Below, piece by piece: positions 7,459 to 19,505 of a stretch of 64,000 bases of DNA. Source of the stretch: Thermus arciformis (lineage in GTDB: Bacteria; Deinococcota; Deinococci; Deinococcales; Thermaceae); the NCBI RefSeq assembly GCF_900102145.1, contig NZ_FNBC01000002.1, forward strand, positions 1-64,000, written 5' to 3'. The first letter of the stretch is position 1, and each line of letters opens with the position of its first letter. The notes beneath the pieces are model-generated. The model worked only from the letters and a program-made list of their open reading frames with translations. It ran no database searches and was not told the DNA's origin. The translations under genes were made by a program, and so were the position numbers.

Positions 7459-8352
7459 GGGCCTTTTCCAGGGGTCCTCCCCCTCTCCCTCCCAAAGGGC
7501 CCCCCGCACCTCCACGAGAAGCCTCCGGTGGGTGAGGGCGTGGCGCACCTCGCCCAGGGGAAAGGAGCGCACCCCGAAGGCCGCCTCCCGCCGGGAAAGC
7601 TCCTCAGGGGGGAAGAGGGGGACGCCGTAGAGGCCTCGGAAGCGCCCCTCAAGCCTCTCCAGGTGCACCCCCCTCCGCCCGAGGAGGACGAGGGCGGTAA
7701 GGCGCTCCTCCTTCGCCCGGCGCTTTCTGGGCGCGGGGTAGCGCCCGGGGGCCTCCTTCCCCCGGCAGAAGGCCCCCAAGGGGCAGGCCTCGCAGCGGGG
7801 CCTTTTCGGCAGGCAGACCGTGGCCCCGAGCTCCATGAGGGCCTGGTTCCACGCCCCCGGGTCCACGCCCTCGGGGAGGAGGCCCTGGGCGAGGGCGAAA
7901 AGCTCCTTCTCCTTGGGGCTTTCCCAGGCGAAGAGGCGGGAGAGGACCCTCCGGACGTTCCCGTCCACCGCCGCTACCCGTTCCCCGAAGGCGATGGAGG
8001 CCACCGCCCCTGCGGTGTAGGACCCGAGGCCGGGGAGCTTCCGAAGCTCGGCGAAGCTCGGGGGAAGCGCCTCCACGCTTCGGGCCAGGCGGTGGAGGTG
8101 TTCCGCCCGCCGGTAGTAGCCTGCCCCCTGCCAGACCCTAAGGACCTCTTCCAGGGGGGCTTCCCCCAGGGCCTTCAGGGTGGGAAAGCGCTCCAGAAAG
8201 CGGCGGTAGTAGGGAATGGCCTGCTCCACCCGGGTCTGCTGCAGGAGGACCTCGGAGACCAGGACGCGGTAAGGGTCCTTCTCCCCCCGCCAGGGGAGGG
8301 GGCGGGCGTTCTCCCGGTACCAGGCGAGGAGGGCTTTCTGCCAGGCCTCCAC
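7375..8352 (-). CDS. mutY: Adenine DNA glycosylase
   Basis: Base-excision repair enzyme that removes adenine opposite 8-oxoguanine. The 325-residue protein shows the catalytic glutamate in SEVLLQQT (Glu34), the helix-hairpin-helix LPGLGSYTAGAV (106-117), catalytic Asp130 in AAVDGNVRR, and a 4Fe-4S loop with Cys180, 187, 190 and 196 (C-X6-C-X2-C-X5-C). The C-terminal Nudix-like recognition domain follows. It overlaps the convergent GidA-like gene by 84 bases. The CoA-binding gene upstream ends two bases after this gene's start side (8355), so a shared transcript is likely. Confidence 0.96.
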   Translation of the reverse strand: MEAWQKALLAWYRENARPLPWRGEKDPYRVLVSEVLLQQTRVEQAIPYYRRFLERFPTLKALGEAPLEEVLRVWQGAGYYRRAEHLHRLARSVEALPPSFAELRKLPGLGSYTAGAVASIAFGERVAAVDGNVRRVLSRLFAWESPKEKELFALAQGLLPEGVDPGAWNQALMELGATVCLPKRPRCEACPLGAFCRGKEAPGRYPAPRKRRAKEERLTALVLLGRRGVHLERLEGRFRGLYGVPLFPPEELSRREAAFGVRSFPLGEVRHALTHRRLLVEVRGALWEGEGEDPWKRPLPKLMEKVLRQALPLLAHVGVVPLPDA

Positions 8353-8354
8353 GG

Positions 8355-8777
8355 CTAGAGGGGAAGGGGCCCCCGGAAGAGGCGCTTGTGCTCCACCATG
8401 AGGCAGCGGTCGGCCACCACGGGGATGCCCGCCTCCTCCAGGGCCTTTTCAAACCCCGGGTGGCGGATCCCGAGCTGGAGCCAGACCAGGCCGGGCCCGA
8501 GGGCGAGGACCTCCGGAAGGTGGTCCATGAGGGCGGAAGAGGGGCGGAAGACGTCCAGGATGTCCACGGGGCTCTGAAGCTCTCGGAGGCTTCCCACCAC
8601 CCTTTCCCCGAAAAGCTCCTCTCCCGCGAAGCGGGGGTTCACGGGGAGGACGCGGTAGCCCTGCTCCCAAAGGTATCTGGACACGTAGTGGGCGGGGCGG
8701 GAAGGGTCCCTGTGGGCCCCGAGGACGGCGATGGTCTTGGCCTGCTGCAAGAGGCGCTTGAGCTCCAGGTCCTCCAT
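8355..8777 (-). CDS. CoA-binding domain protein (YccU-like)
   Basis: A 140-residue single-domain protein with a Rossmann-type CoA-binding fold. It shows TIAVLGAHRDPSRPAHYVSRYL near the N-terminus, then YRVLPVNPRF and VDILDVFRPS, and VADRCLMVEHKRL near the end. The cysteine in DRCLMVEH is typical of this family. The start is the ATG at 8777, which overlaps the NERD gene stop as TGATG, so the two are translationally coupled. The cellular role of these stand-alone CoA-binding proteins is unclear. Confidence 0.9.
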   Translation of the reverse strand: MEDLELKRLLQQAKTIAVLGAHRDPSRPAHYVSRYLWEQGYRVLPVNPRFAGEELFGERVVGSLRELQSPVDILDVFRPSSALMDHLPEVLALGPGLVWLQLGIRHPGFEKALEEAGIPVVADRCLMVEHKRLFRGPLPL

Positions 8778-9427
8778 CAGCGCACCCTCCCTTCCAAGAG
8801 CTTGGACACCCGCTGGGCCTCGGTAAAGCTCAGGCGCAGGGGGAGGCCCCTGAGGTAGGGCCCCACCTCCTCCGGTGGCAGGACGGGAAGCCGCCCCACC
8901 CGGCGCCCCTCCAGGCGCCCGCCCACGAAGACCAAAAGGGGCTCCACCTCCACTCCCAAAAGCTCCCGAAGCTTGTGGGCCTGGCGCCAGGCCTGGCGCA
9001 CCAGGTCGTCCCGGCGCTCCCCCCGGACCCAAAGCCCCTGGGGCGTGGCCCGGATGGGGCCCGTGTAGTTTTTCACCTCCACGTTGAAGACGCCGGCGGG
9101 ACCCACCACCACGTGGTCGGCGTTCTCCCCGCCCAAGTCCACGTCGTGGAAGACCCGCCAAGGGGAGGGGAGCGCCTCGAGGACCCGGCCCACCCGGGCC
9201 TCCCCCAAGTAGCCCCGCGCCTTCGCCACCACCTCGCGCTCCACCTCCTTGTCCTGAAGCAGGCGCACCACGGCCAAGAAGGCCAGGGGAAGGGCCAGGG
9301 CCCCCATCCAGGGGGCGAGGAGCTTGACGAGGAGCCAGATGGCGAAGCCGAAACCCAAGAGCACCAGGGCGATCCGTCCCAGCCTTCGGGCGAGGGTCTT
9401 CCCCGCGCTTCCCACCTTGCGCGCCAT
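8777..9427 (-). CDS. Membrane-anchored NERD-domain (nuclease-related) protein
   Basis: A 216-residue protein with one or two hydrophobic segments at about 18-56 and then a NERD domain. Recognisable NERD features are GEARVGRVLEAL, DVDLGGENADHVVVGPAGVF and VEVKNYTG, where the Asp and Glu-X-Lys correspond to the restriction-endonuclease-like active site. It may act on nucleic acid at the inner face of the membrane, but this is inferred. It sits between nadE (upstream) and the CoA-binding gene on one strand. Confidence 0.83.
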   Translation of the reverse strand: MARKVGSAGKTLARRLGRIALVLLGFGFAIWLLVKLLAPWMGALALPLAFLAVVRLLQDKEVEREVVAKARGYLGEARVGRVLEALPSPWRVFHDVDLGGENADHVVVGPAGVFNVEVKNYTGPIRATPQGLWVRGERRDDLVRQAWRQAHKLRELLGVEVEPLLVFVGGRLEGRRVGRLPVLPPEEVGPYLRGLPLRLSFTEAQRVSKLLEGRVR

Positions 9428-9436
9428 AAGGGCCTC

Positions 9437-10282
9437 CTAAGGGCGGTAGTCCAAGGGCCTCAGGTAGAACTCCCCTATGCCAGTGGAGGAAAGGAGGGCC
9501 ACCGTGGGCAAGGCCCTTTTCCAGTGGGTGCGGTTCACCCGTTCCTTCACCCGCCTAAGCTCCTCCTCGGTGAAGCCCAGGCCCAGGATGTATTGGTCGG
9601 GGTAGCCCTTCAGGTAGTGCTCCAGGATCACGTCGGCCCGGAGGTAGCGCACCCCCAAATCGGCCTCGTCCGTCTGGCCGGGGATGAGGTCGGCGGTGGG
9701 AGGCTTCCTCACCACCGCCTCCGGCACCCCGAGGTACTCGGCGAGCCGCCAGACCTGGGTCTTGTAGAGGTCCCCCAGGGGGTTCACGGGGGGCGTGTCG
9801 TCCCCGTGCCAGGTGTAGTAGCCGAAAAGCCTTTCCGTCTTGTTCCCCGTGCCCAGGGGGAGGGCCTTGTAGGCCTCGGACTTGTCAAAGAGGACGATCA
9901 TCCGCGCCCGGGCCATGACGTTTCCCTTGCGGTGGGGGGTGAGGTCCGGGGTGAGGGCGGCGTAGCCCTCCACCATGGGGGTGATGTCCACCTCCTCCAG
10001 GGCCACGCCGAAGGTTTTGGCCACCAGCTGGGCGTGCTCCCGGGAGGTGGGGCTACTCTCCCGGTAGGGCAGGAAGAGGGCGTGGACCCTTTCCGCCCCC
10101 AGGGCCCGCACCGCCAGGGCCAGGGTGGTGGCCGAGTCCACCCCGCCGGAGACGGCCACGATGGCCTTCTCGTACCCCCGCCAGGCGAGCTCCTCCCGGA
10201 TAAAACGGGTGAGGAAGTCCGCCACCAGAAGCCAGTTGAGCTCCAGGACCTCCTGGGCTTTGGGCGCCTCAAGTATCCGCAT
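9437..10282 (-). CDS. nadE: NAD+ synthase (synthetase domain)
   Basis: Final step of NAD synthesis: amidation of nicotinic acid adenine dinucleotide. The 281-residue protein has the ATP-PPi loop SGGVDS (45-50), GTGNKTERLFGYYTWHGDD and NPLGDLYKTQV. It is a stand-alone synthetase without the glutaminase domain found in long NadE proteins. The preceding gene encodes a nitrilase-fold amidase and overlaps it by 14 bases, so the two probably form a split glutamine-dependent NAD synthase. Confidence 0.95.
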   Translation of the reverse strand: MRILEAPKAQEVLELNWLLVADFLTRFIREELAWRGYEKAIVAVSGGVDSATTLALAVRALGAERVHALFLPYRESSPTSREHAQLVAKTFGVALEEVDITPMVEGYAALTPDLTPHRKGNVMARARMIVLFDKSEAYKALPLGTGNKTERLFGYYTWHGDDTPPVNPLGDLYKTQVWRLAEYLGVPEAVVRKPPTADLIPGQTDEADLGVRYLRADVILEHYLKGYPDQYILGLGFTEEELRRVKERVNRTHWKRALPTVALLSSTGIGEFYLRPLDYRP

Positions 10283-11150
10283 CCCGCCTCCCTAAGACCC
10301 TTTGCAGGTCGGGCAGAAGCAGGGGCAGGCCCGCCTCGAGGTCGGAGAGAAGAGGGCTCTCGTAGCGCACCGGGGCGATGCGCCCCCGGTCCAGGGCGAA
10401 GAGGAGGGCCGCCTCCTCAAAAAGGGGGGCCTCGGCCAGGACCCTCCCGTCCGGCCCCACCGCCAGGCTTCCCCCGCTCATCCCCTTCCCCCCCTCAAAC
10501 CCCACCAGGCTCGCCACCACCACATATAGCCCGTGCTCCGCCGCCACCGCCTGGGCGAGGGTGCGCCAGCGGGCCACGTTCTCGGGATACCCCCCCTGGA
10601 AGCCCCGGGCCGGGCTCGCCGCGGGCACGTAGATCACCTCGGCCCCGTCCAGGGCGGCGAGGGTGGCGGTGATGGAGTGCCAGAAGTCCTCGCAGATGAG
10701 GAGGGCCGCCTTCCCGAACCGGGTCCTAAAGGCCTCCACCCGCCTTCCCCGGGCCAGGTAGCGCTCCTCGTCAAAGACCCCGTAGGTGGGGAGGAAGACC
10801 TTGCGGTGGACGTGGACCACGCGGTGGGGAAGCTCCAGGTAGGCGGCGCTGTTGTAGTAGGCCCCTTCGTCCCGCTCGTAGAAGCCCACCACCACGTCCA
10901 AAACCCCTTCCCACCCCACCTCCTCGTAAACGCCCACCAGGAGCTCCAAAAGCTCGTGGCGGGTGAGGGCGAGCTCCCTTACCCCTCCCTGGAGGAAGTA
11001 GCCGGTGAGGGCGGCCTCGGGCAGGACCACCACCTGGGGGGCGTGGGGGCGGAGGGCCTCGAGGTGGGCCCTAAGCCGGGCCAGGCTCTCCCCAATCCGG
11101 CTCTTCTCGGGGCGGAACTGGAGGACGGCGTGGCGCACCTCTTCCATCAA
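10269..11150 (-). CDS. Nitrilase-fold amidohydrolase, probable glutaminase partner of NadE
   Basis: A 293-residue carbon-nitrogen hydrolase with the expected triad: Glu45 in [11 protein letters not shown], Lys117 in [10 protein letters not shown] and Cys153 in [10 protein letters not shown]. The LPTYGVFDE segment matches the amidase half of glutamine-dependent NAD synthetases, which pass ammonia to the synthetase. Direct overlap with nadE supports that role. The stop overlaps the start region of the GH57 gene's 3' end (11147-11150), so all are in one transcription unit. Confidence 0.88.
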   Translation of the reverse strand: MMEEVRHAVLQFRPEKSRIGESLARLRAHLEALRPHAPQVVVLPEAALTGYFLQGGVRELALTRHELLELLVGVYEEVGWEGVLDVVVGFYERDEGAYYNSAAYLELPHRVVHVHRKVFLPTYGVFDEERYLARGRRVEAFRTRFGKAALLICEDFWHSITATLAALDGAEVIYVPAASPARGFQGGYPENVARWRTLAQAVAAEHGLYVVVASLVGFEGGKGMSGGSLAVGPDGRVLAEAPLFEEAALLFALDRGRIAPVRYESPLLSDLEAGLPLLLPDLQRVLGRRDADT

Positions 11151-12709
11151 GCCCCCTCTTGAAGGTAGAGGCGGGGATTGGCCTCGGGGAAGGGGTTGTC
11201 CCGCTCCTCCAAGGCCCTAAGCTCCTCGGGGGAGACCCCCTTAAGGAGGTGGAAGAAGGCCCGGGCGTGCTCCTCGTACCGCTCCCGCGCGTAGGCCTCC
11301 GCCTGCCCCGTGTCTATGAGGAAGGGCCAGTCGGAGGCCTCGAGGAGCAGGAGCTCGCGCATGGCCTGGCGCAACGCCCCCTCGGGGAGGACCCCCCGGC
11401 GCACCGCCTCCCGCATGGCCCCCTCCGCCCGGTAAACCTTTTCCCAGTAGTCCAGGGTCTTCTCGTTGAGCCAGACCCGGTGGTCCCCACCCCGGCCCCA
11501 GGAGCCCTCGGGGAGGGCGGTCCGCACCGCGGGCCCCTGCACCGCCTCCCGCGCGGTCACGGGCCGGACCTTGGGGCTTTGGGCGAGAAGCCTCAGGACG
11601 GCCTCGAGCCAGGCCACCCCCTCGTACCACCAGTGGCCGAAGAGCTCGGCGTCGTAAGGGGAGAGGATGACCCCCTCGGGGCGCCCCTCGGCGAGGCGCT
11701 CCAGGAGGGCCACGAAGTGGCGGGCGTGCTCTTCCGCCTTGGCGAAGGCCGCCTCCGGGTCGTAGGGGGCCTTCTCCGCGAGGTCGGCCTTGCGGTGGGT
11801 CACCCGCCAGTGGTGGAGGCCGGAAATGGGGTCCTTGCGGTGGAACTCCCGGTAAAGCCCCTCCCCCGGGTAGCCGTAATCCGCGCTCCAGACCTGGAGG
11901 GCGGTCTCCGGGTTGCGGGCGAGGACCCTAAGGCCCGACTCCAGCTCGTGGACGTGGTAGGTGGCCTCCCTGCTCTCCACGGGGCCCAAGGCGGCCTCCC
12001 CGTAAGGGGAGAGGGGCTCACCCCCCTGGACCAGGTGGGCGTCCACGAAGGTGTAGCGGATCCCGGCGCGCATCAAAAGCTCGTCCACCCCGGGCCTCAC
12101 CCCTTCCGGGGGGCCTTCCACGGGGGGCTTCCAGGGCCCTTTGGGCCGGTAGGCCATCTCCGGGAGCCAGAAGCCCGTGGGGTCCTTGGCGAAGTGGCGG
12201 CGGTAGGTGTTGACCCCGGTCTTGATCTGGGCCCAGAGGGCCTCGTCGTAGCCCAGAAGGGGGGAGTAGCCGTGGGTGGCATTGGAGGTGACGAGCTCCA
12301 CCTGGCCCCGGTCCTGGGCCCGGCGGAAGGCCGCCAGAAGGTCGCCCCCAAGCTGGTGGAAGTGGTCCAGGGTGAGCTCCCAGAAGGCCACCTGGTGGCG
12401 GGCGCTCCCCGCGAGCTCCGTGCCCCTATAGCGCAGGTAGTCCCCCTGGGCCCTCTCCAGGCGGTCCTTAGCGTAGGCCCAGAACCCCTCCTTGATCCGG
12501 GAGTCGGCGAGCTGCTCCGCCAGGATCGGGGTGATCCCCAGGGTGAAGGGGGCCTCCACCCCCTCGGCGCGAAGCCGCTCCAGGACCCGGATGAGGGGGA
12601 GGTAGGTCTCGGCCACAGCCTCGTAGAGGGTCTCCTCCCCGAAGGGCCACATCCCGTGGGCCCGCACGTAGGGGAGGTGGGCGTGGAGGACCAGGGCGAA
12701 GCGCGCCAT
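11147..12709 (-). CDS. GH57 1,4-alpha-glucan branching enzyme
   Basis: This 520-residue GH57 enzyme introduces alpha-1,6 branches into alpha-glucan. The N-terminal [13 protein letters not shown] is the first family motif. The nucleophile is Glu184 in WLPEMAY and the acid/base Asp353 in [12 protein letters not shown]; both positions equal those known for the T. thermophilus enzyme. It has no signal peptide, so it acts on glycogen in the cytoplasm. It lies upstream of the NAD synthase genes on the same strand, a metabolically unrelated pairing. Confidence 0.95.
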   Translation of the reverse strand: MARFALVLHAHLPYVRAHGMWPFGEETLYEAVAETYLPLIRVLERLRAEGVEAPFTLGITPILAEQLADSRIKEGFWAYAKDRLERAQGDYLRYRGTELAGSARHQVAFWELTLDHFHQLGGDLLAAFRRAQDRGQVELVTSNATHGYSPLLGYDEALWAQIKTGVNTYRRHFAKDPTGFWLPEMAYRPKGPWKPPVEGPPEGVRPGVDELLMRAGIRYTFVDAHLVQGGEPLSPYGEAALGPVESREATYHVHELESGLRVLARNPETALQVWSADYGYPGEGLYREFHRKDPISGLHHWRVTHRKADLAEKAPYDPEAAFAKAEEHARHFVALLERLAEGRPEGVILSPYDAELFGHWWYEGVAWLEAVLRLLAQSPKVRPVTAREAVQGPAVRTALPEGSWGRGGDHRVWLNEKTLDYWEKVYRAEGAMREAVRRGVLPEGALRQAMRELLLLEASDWPFLIDTGQAEAYARERYEEHARAFFHLLKGVSPEELRALEERDNPFPEANPRLYLQEGA

Positions 12710-12713
12710 GGCC

Positions 12714-13523
12714 CTAGCGTACCACGGTGCCTTCCCCGGAAAGGGCCCGCCTTATGGGGTTTTCCACCCGGGCGTCGGCGAAGACCACCCGCTTGACCCC
12801 GCCCTTCACCGCCTCCACCGCCCCCATGACCTTCCGCTTCATCCTGCCTTGGGCGAGGGCCAGGTACTCCGGGTCCTCCACCCGGTCCACGGGGATCTCC
12901 CGCACCAAGGAGGCCTCGTCGGGGTAGCGGGCGAGGAGGCCCGGGACGTTGGAGAGGTAGACCAGGGCCTCGGCCCCGTAGAGGGTGGCGAGGAGGGCGG
13001 CGATGCTATCCCCGTCGGTGTTGATGGCCTCGTTCTCATAGCTTAGGGCGGGCGGGGTGAGGACGGGGAGGTAGCCCGCCCCAAGGAGGAGGTCCAAAAG
13101 GGCCTTGTTCACCTCCTCCACCGTGCCCGTGTAGTCCCCGCGGTGGATCTTGACCTTTCCGTCCTCCACGTACTTGACCGCGGTCTTCCTGCGGCCCACG
13201 AAAAGCCTCCCGTCCAGGCCGGAAAGGCCGATGGCGTTCGCTCCCTCCTTCTGCAAAAGCTCCACCAGGCGCTTGTTCACCAGGCCGCAGTAAACCATCT
13301 CAAAGATCTCCAGGGTCCTCCGGTCGGTGAGGCGGCTCACCTGCCCCCCGGGGTGGGTGAGGAAGCGGGGCGGGTGGCCCAAGGCCTCCGCCACCTTGTT
13401 GGTCTCGCTGCTCCCCCCGTGGACGAGAAGGAGCTTTACTCCCTCCTTCCACAAGGAGGCCGCATCCTTGGCCACGGCCTCGTAGTTGATCCCCTCGGCG
13501 CCTCCCACCTTGACCACGATCAC
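12714..13523 (-). CDS. lysZ: [LysW]-aminoadipate 6-kinase
   Basis: Amino-acid kinase that phosphorylates alpha-aminoadipate while it is bound to the carrier LysW. The 269-residue protein has [22 protein letters not shown], the substrate-loop [20 protein letters not shown], and [15 protein letters not shown] near the ATP site. It is an ArgB paralogue; a true argB is also present near 51.6 kb. It is the last gene of the lysine operon visible here, 18 bases after lysY. Confidence 0.95.
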   Translation of the reverse strand: MIVVKVGGAEGINYEAVAKDAASLWKEGVKLLLVHGGSSETNKVAEALGHPPRFLTHPGGQVSRLTDRRTLEIFEMVYCGLVNKRLVELLQKEGANAIGLSGLDGRLFVGRRKTAVKYVEDGKVKIHRGDYTGTVEEVNKALLDLLLGAGYLPVLTPPALSYENEAINTDGDSIAALLATLYGAEALVYLSNVPGLLARYPDEASLVREIPVDRVEDPEYLALAQGRMKRKVMGAVEAVKGGVKRVVFADARVENPIRRALSGEGTVVR

Positions 13524-13540
13524 AAGCCCACCTCCCTGCC

Positions 13541-15413
<1,873 letters not shown>

Positions 15414-15442
15414 CTCGCCTCCCGAAGAGGCCCCACGCCGGC

Positions 15443-15547
15443 CTAAGTGGCTGCACGTTGATTTCGCAACACGGGTCGCCCGAAATAAGGCTTGGGAAGG
15501 TCCTTTTGGGGCCCCCACCGCGGCGAGAGCCGCGGTGGGGTACTTAG
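15443..15547 (-). repeat. Palindromic element, copy G (between lysW and lysX)
   Basis: Read on the reverse strand this 105-base unit has CTAAGT ends, the hairpin CCCCACCGCGG/CCGCGGTGGGG with loop CTCTCG, then GGGGGCCCCAAAAGG and the GTTGCGAAATCAA region, aligning along its length with copies A-D. Its ends extend into a perfect 17-bp inverted repeat (15432-15448 and 15542-15558), longer than in other copies. It sits inside the lysine operon and will be part of the mRNA. Confidence 0.85.
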
Positions 15548-15565
15548 GCCGGCGTGGGCGCGGGA

Positions 15566-15730
15566 TCACTCGCCCCAGTCCTCCGCCTCCTCGGGGGCGG
15601 GCTCGAGCCTCAAGGGGTCAAGCCCCACCACCTCAAGCTCCGCGCCGCAGTCCTCGCAGACCACGAGCTCGCCAAGCTCCGGGTTCTCCAGCCGCAGTTC
15701 CGCACCGCACTCAGGGCAGGTCGCTACCAT
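15566..15730 (-). CDS. lysW: Amino-group carrier protein LysW
   Basis: A 54-residue acidic zinc-ribbon protein that carries aminoadipate and later intermediates on its C-terminal glutamate. Cysteines are CPEC near residue 5 and CEDC near 26. The C-terminus is EDWGE, the signature required for ligation by LysX. The start is ATG 15730, which overlaps the previous gene by seven bases. A longer frame upstream starts at 15790 but would add a non-family N-terminus. Confidence 0.95.
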   Translation of the reverse strand: MVATCPECGAELRLENPELGELVVCEDCGAELEVVGLDPLRLEPAPEEAEDWGE

Positions 15731-16038
15731 TCCTCGTCCTCCTCTACCTCGCTCCAGTCGGGGAGGAAGCGGAAGCCGCACTCGGGGCACTCCGCCTCCT
15801 GGCCCTGGTCCTCCTCGGAAACCTCAAAGGTGTAGCCGCAACGGGGGCAGTCCACGAAGAAACCTTCCAGGCCCTCCTCCGTCACCTCCACCTCCAGGGG
15901 GTCCAGGGAGACCACCTCCAGGAAGGCCCCGCAGGCCTCGCACTCCAGCACGTCCCCGACCTCGAGGTCCTCAAGGTCCTCCGCCAGCACCAGGCTGGCC
16001 TCGCCGCACACCGGACAGACGATCTCTAGGTCCTCCAT
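15724..16038 (-). CDS. Tandem zinc-ribbon protein related to LysW
   Basis: A 104-residue acidic protein with two zinc ribbons, CPVC...CEAC and CPRC...CPEC. The first half aligns with Lys[20 protein letters not shown] compared with [19 protein letters not shown]. The protein ends EVEEDEEW, so it lacks the EDWGE tail that LysX uses, and it probably is not a carrier in the same way. It is tightly packed between lysU and lysW. It may be a scaffold or regulator of the LysW pathway, but this is inference; I do not know an assigned function. Confidence 0.85.
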   Translation of the reverse strand: MEDLEIVCPVCGEASLVLAEDLEDLEVGDVLECEACGAFLEVVSLDPLEVEVTEEGLEGFFVDCPRCGYTFEVSEEDQGQEAECPECGFRFLPDWSEVEEDEEW

Positions 16039-16047
16039 GACTAGAGT

Positions 16048-16539
16048 CTACTCCCCCGGGAAGCGCCCGTGCTTCTTGTAGTAGTCCAGGAGGGACCCCT
16101 CCTTGAGCGCCTCCAGGAGGAAGGGGGGCGGGGGGCGGAGGGCAAAGCGCTCCTCCCCTCGGACAAGCACCCCGCTTTCCAGGTCCAGCTCCACCTCGTC
16201 GCCGTCTTTTAGCGCATCCACCACCTCCTCCGACTCAAAGGGGACGATCCCCAGGTTCACCAGGTTGCGGAAGAAGATGCGGGCGTAGCTTTTGGCGATG
16301 ACGGCCCGGACGCCGAGGCGCTTTAGGGCCTCGGGGGCGTACTCGCGGCTAGAGCCGAGCCCCGCGTTCCGCCCGAAGACGAGGATGTCCCCGGGGCGCA
16401 CCTCCTTGGCGAACTCGGGCCGAAGGTGGGCGAAGGCGTAGAGGTGAAACCGGTCCTCCCCCACCATGAAGGGGGCGTACTTTCCGGGAAGGATGTCGTC
16501 CGTGTTCACCTGGTCGCCGAACTTCCAGACCCTAGGCAT
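16048..16539 (-). CDS. lysU: Homoaconitase small subunit
   Basis: Swivel-domain subunit (163 residues) of the homoaconitase that converts homocitrate to homoisocitrate in lysine synthesis. It has [16 protein letters not shown] at the N-terminus, FAHLRPEFA in the substrate-selecting loop and [18 protein letters not shown]. Its start overlaps the end of lysT by eight bases. Confidence 0.94.
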   Translation of the reverse strand: MPRVWKFGDQVNTDDILPGKYAPFMVGEDRFHLYAFAHLRPEFAKEVRPGDILVFGRNAGLGSSREYAPEALKRLGVRAVIAKSYARIFFRNLVNLGIVPFESEEVVDALKDGDEVELDLESGVLVRGEERFALRPPPPFLLEALKEGSLLDYYKKHGRFPGE

Positions 16540-17782
16540 GGACCTCCTCCAGTTCCTCCGGGGTGGTGAGGTAGCCCGCCACGGCGCTCGCCGCCGCCAC
16601 GCGGGGGCTTGCCAGGTAGATCTCGGCGTCCGGGGCTCCCATGCGTCCCCGGAAGTTGCGGTTGGAGGTGGAGACGCACACCTCCCCCGGGGCCAAAACC
16701 CCCATGTGCCGCCCCATGCAGGGGCCGCACCCCGGGGTGCCGATGGTGGCCCCGGCCTCGAGGAGGGTGAGGAGGGTGCCGTCCCTGGCCGCCTCCTCCA
16801 GGACCTGGGAGCTCGCCGGGACCACCAAAAGCCGCACCCAAGGGGCCACCTTCCTCCCCCTTAGCACCTCCGCCGCCGCCCTGAGGTCCTCAATGCGCCC
16901 GTTGGTGCAGGTGCCGATGAAGACCTGGTCCACCCGCTTGCCCTTGACCTCGGCCACCTCGTGGACGTTGTCCACGTAGAAGGGCACGGAGACCCTGGGG
17001 GTGAGGGCGGAAAGGTCTATCTCCACCTCCTTGGCGTACCGGGCCTCGGGGTCGGGGTAGAGCCAGTCGGGCACCCGGTACATCTCCAGGATCTCCCCAC
17101 TCGGCACCACGAGCCCCGCCTTGGCCCCCGCCTCCACGGTGAGGTTGGCGAGGGTCATGCGCTCGCCCCGCGTGAGGGCCTCCGCCCCGTCCAGGAGGTG
17201 GATCTCCACCGCCATGTAGGTGGCCCCTTCGGCGGTGAGGAGGCGGACCATCTCCAGGGCGGCGTCCTTGGCCGTGACCCCCTTGGGAAGCCTCCCCCGG
17301 AAGACCACCTTGACGCTCTCGGGCACCCGAAGCCAGGTGCGCCCGCTCGCCGCCGCCAAGGCGATGTCCGTGGCCCCCATCCCCGTGCCGAAGGCCCCCA
17401 CCGCCCCGTAGGTGGTGGAGTGGCTGTCCGAGCCCACCACCACCCAGCCCGGCTGGGCCAGGCCCTCCTCTATGAGGACCTGGTGGCACACCCCCCTCCC
17501 CACGTCAAAGACCCGGATGCCGTGCCGCTTGCCCCACTCCCTTATCTCCTTCTGGGCCTTGGCCACCTCCAGGTTCGCCGCCGGGGCCACGTGGTCTATC
17601 ACGATGGAGACCCTTTCCGGGTAGCGGGGGGTGGCCTCCAGGTACTCCAGGCGCTTGAAGAAGCTCCCGGCGATGGAGTCCACCACCATCACCTGGTCCA
17701 CCTCCACCACCACGAGCTCCCCCGCCCCCACGGGCCTTCCCGCCTTGTGGGAGAGGATCTTTTCCGCTAGCGTCTGTCCCAC
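16532..17782 (-). CDS. lysT: Homoaconitase large subunit
   Basis: The 4Fe-4S aconitase-type subunit, with cysteines in FIGTCTNGRIED and TPGCGPCMGRHMG and the DSHSTTYGAVGAFGTG active-site region. Two in-frame GTG codons are possible. AGGAGG lies five bases before GTG 17782 but touches GTG 17788, so I prefer 17782 (416 residues, starting MGQTLAEKIL). The gene follows hcs after a 445-base gap that holds hicBA on the other strand. Confidence 0.93.
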   Translation of the reverse strand: MGQTLAEKILSHKAGRPVGAGELVVVEVDQVMVVDSIAGSFFKRLEYLEATPRYPERVSIVIDHVAPAANLEVAKAQKEIREWGKRHGIRVFDVGRGVCHQVLIEEGLAQPGWVVVGSDSHSTTYGAVGAFGTGMGATDIALAAASGRTWLRVPESVKVVFRGRLPKGVTAKDAALEMVRLLTAEGATYMAVEIHLLDGAEALTRGERMTLANLTVEAGAKAGLVVPSGEILEMYRVPDWLYPDPEARYAKEVEIDLSALTPRVSVPFYVDNVHEVAEVKGKRVDQVFIGTCTNGRIEDLRAAAEVLRGRKVAPWVRLLVVPASSQVLEEAARDGTLLTLLEAGATIGTPGCGPCMGRHMGVLAPGEVCVSTSNRNFRGRMGAPDAEIYLASPRVAAASAVAGYLTTPEELEEVHA

Positions 17783-17804
17783 ACGCACCTCCTATACTGA
17801 GGGT

Positions 17805-18029
17805 ATGCCCAAGTACACCGCCCTCCTCTACCCGGACCCGGAGACCCCAGGGGTCTGGATCGCCGAGTTTCCCGCGGTGCCCCAAGCCCACTCCTTCGGC
17901 CAAAGCCCCGAGGAAGCCTTGGCGCGGGCCAAAGAAGCCTTGGAACTCGTCCTGGCCTACTTGAAAACCGAAGGGTGCCCCCTTCCCCAGGACGTGCAAG
18001 CGGTAGAGGTGGGCGTGGATGCCGCCTAG
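17805..18029 (+). CDS. hicB: HicB-family antitoxin
   Basis: A 74-residue protein beginning [20 protein letters not shown], with [20 protein letters not shown] and [12 protein letters not shown], the partial RNase-H-like HicB fold. It has no C-terminal DNA-binding extension. TATACT ends six bases before the ATG, suggesting a leaderless start. It overlaps hicA by 11 bases. The order is antitoxin first, and the pair faces against the lysine operon. Confidence 0.87.
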   Translation: MPKYTALLYPDPETPGVWIAEFPAVPQAHSFGQSPEEALARAKEALELVLAYLKTEGCPLPQDVQAVEVGVDAA

Positions 18030-18225
18030 GCCGGAAGAGGTGGCCAGGAAGCTCCGCCGCCTCGGGTTCGTGGAGCGCATGGCCAAGGGTGGGCATAGGC
18101 TTTACGCGCACCCCGACGGCCGCATCGTGGTGGTGCCCTTCCACAGCGGGGAGCTTCCCAAGGGCACCTTCAAGCGCATCCTGCGCGATGCCGGCCTCAC
18201 CGAGGAGGAGTTCCATAACCTCTAG
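18019..18225 (+). CDS. hicA: HicA-family mRNA interferase toxin
   Basis: A 68-residue double-stranded-RNA-binding-like protein with [31 protein letters not shown] (the catalytic histidine is in GGHR) and [20 protein letters not shown]. This is the full HicA pattern and appears intact. It ends three bases before the facing hcs stop codon. HicA toxins cut mRNA when HicB is lost. Confidence 0.88.
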   Translation: MPPRPEEVARKLRRLGFVERMAKGGHRLYAHPDGRIVVVPFHSGELPKGTFKRILRDAGLTEEEFHNL

Positions 18226-18227
18226 CC

Positions 18228-19421
<1,194 letters not shown>

Positions 19422-19466
19422 CTATCCTACCCCCCGGCGGCCGAGTTTTTTGGCACGGGCCAGCAT
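19422..19466 (-). CDS. Lysine operon leader peptide (14 aa)
   Basis: The short frame reads MLARAKKLGRRGVG. Its tandem lysine codons let the ribosome sense charged tRNA-Lys. The start lies about 10 bases after the predicted -10, so the mRNA is nearly leaderless. The terminator hairpin follows 23 bases after the stop codon. The reading frame was found by inspection. Confidence 0.8.
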   Translation of the reverse strand: MLARAKKLGRRGVG

Positions 19467-19476
19467 CTTGTCCGTA

Positions 19477-19505
19477 AGGGTATACGAAAGGGCGCATCTT
19501 GTCAA
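19477..19505 (-). promoter_or_regulatory. Promoter of the lysine operon
   Basis: On the reverse strand TTGACA (19505-19500), a 17-base spacer and TACCCT (19482-19477). The -35 hexamer contains the TGA stop codon of uppS, so the two genes are packed together with no spare sequence. Confidence 0.7.
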
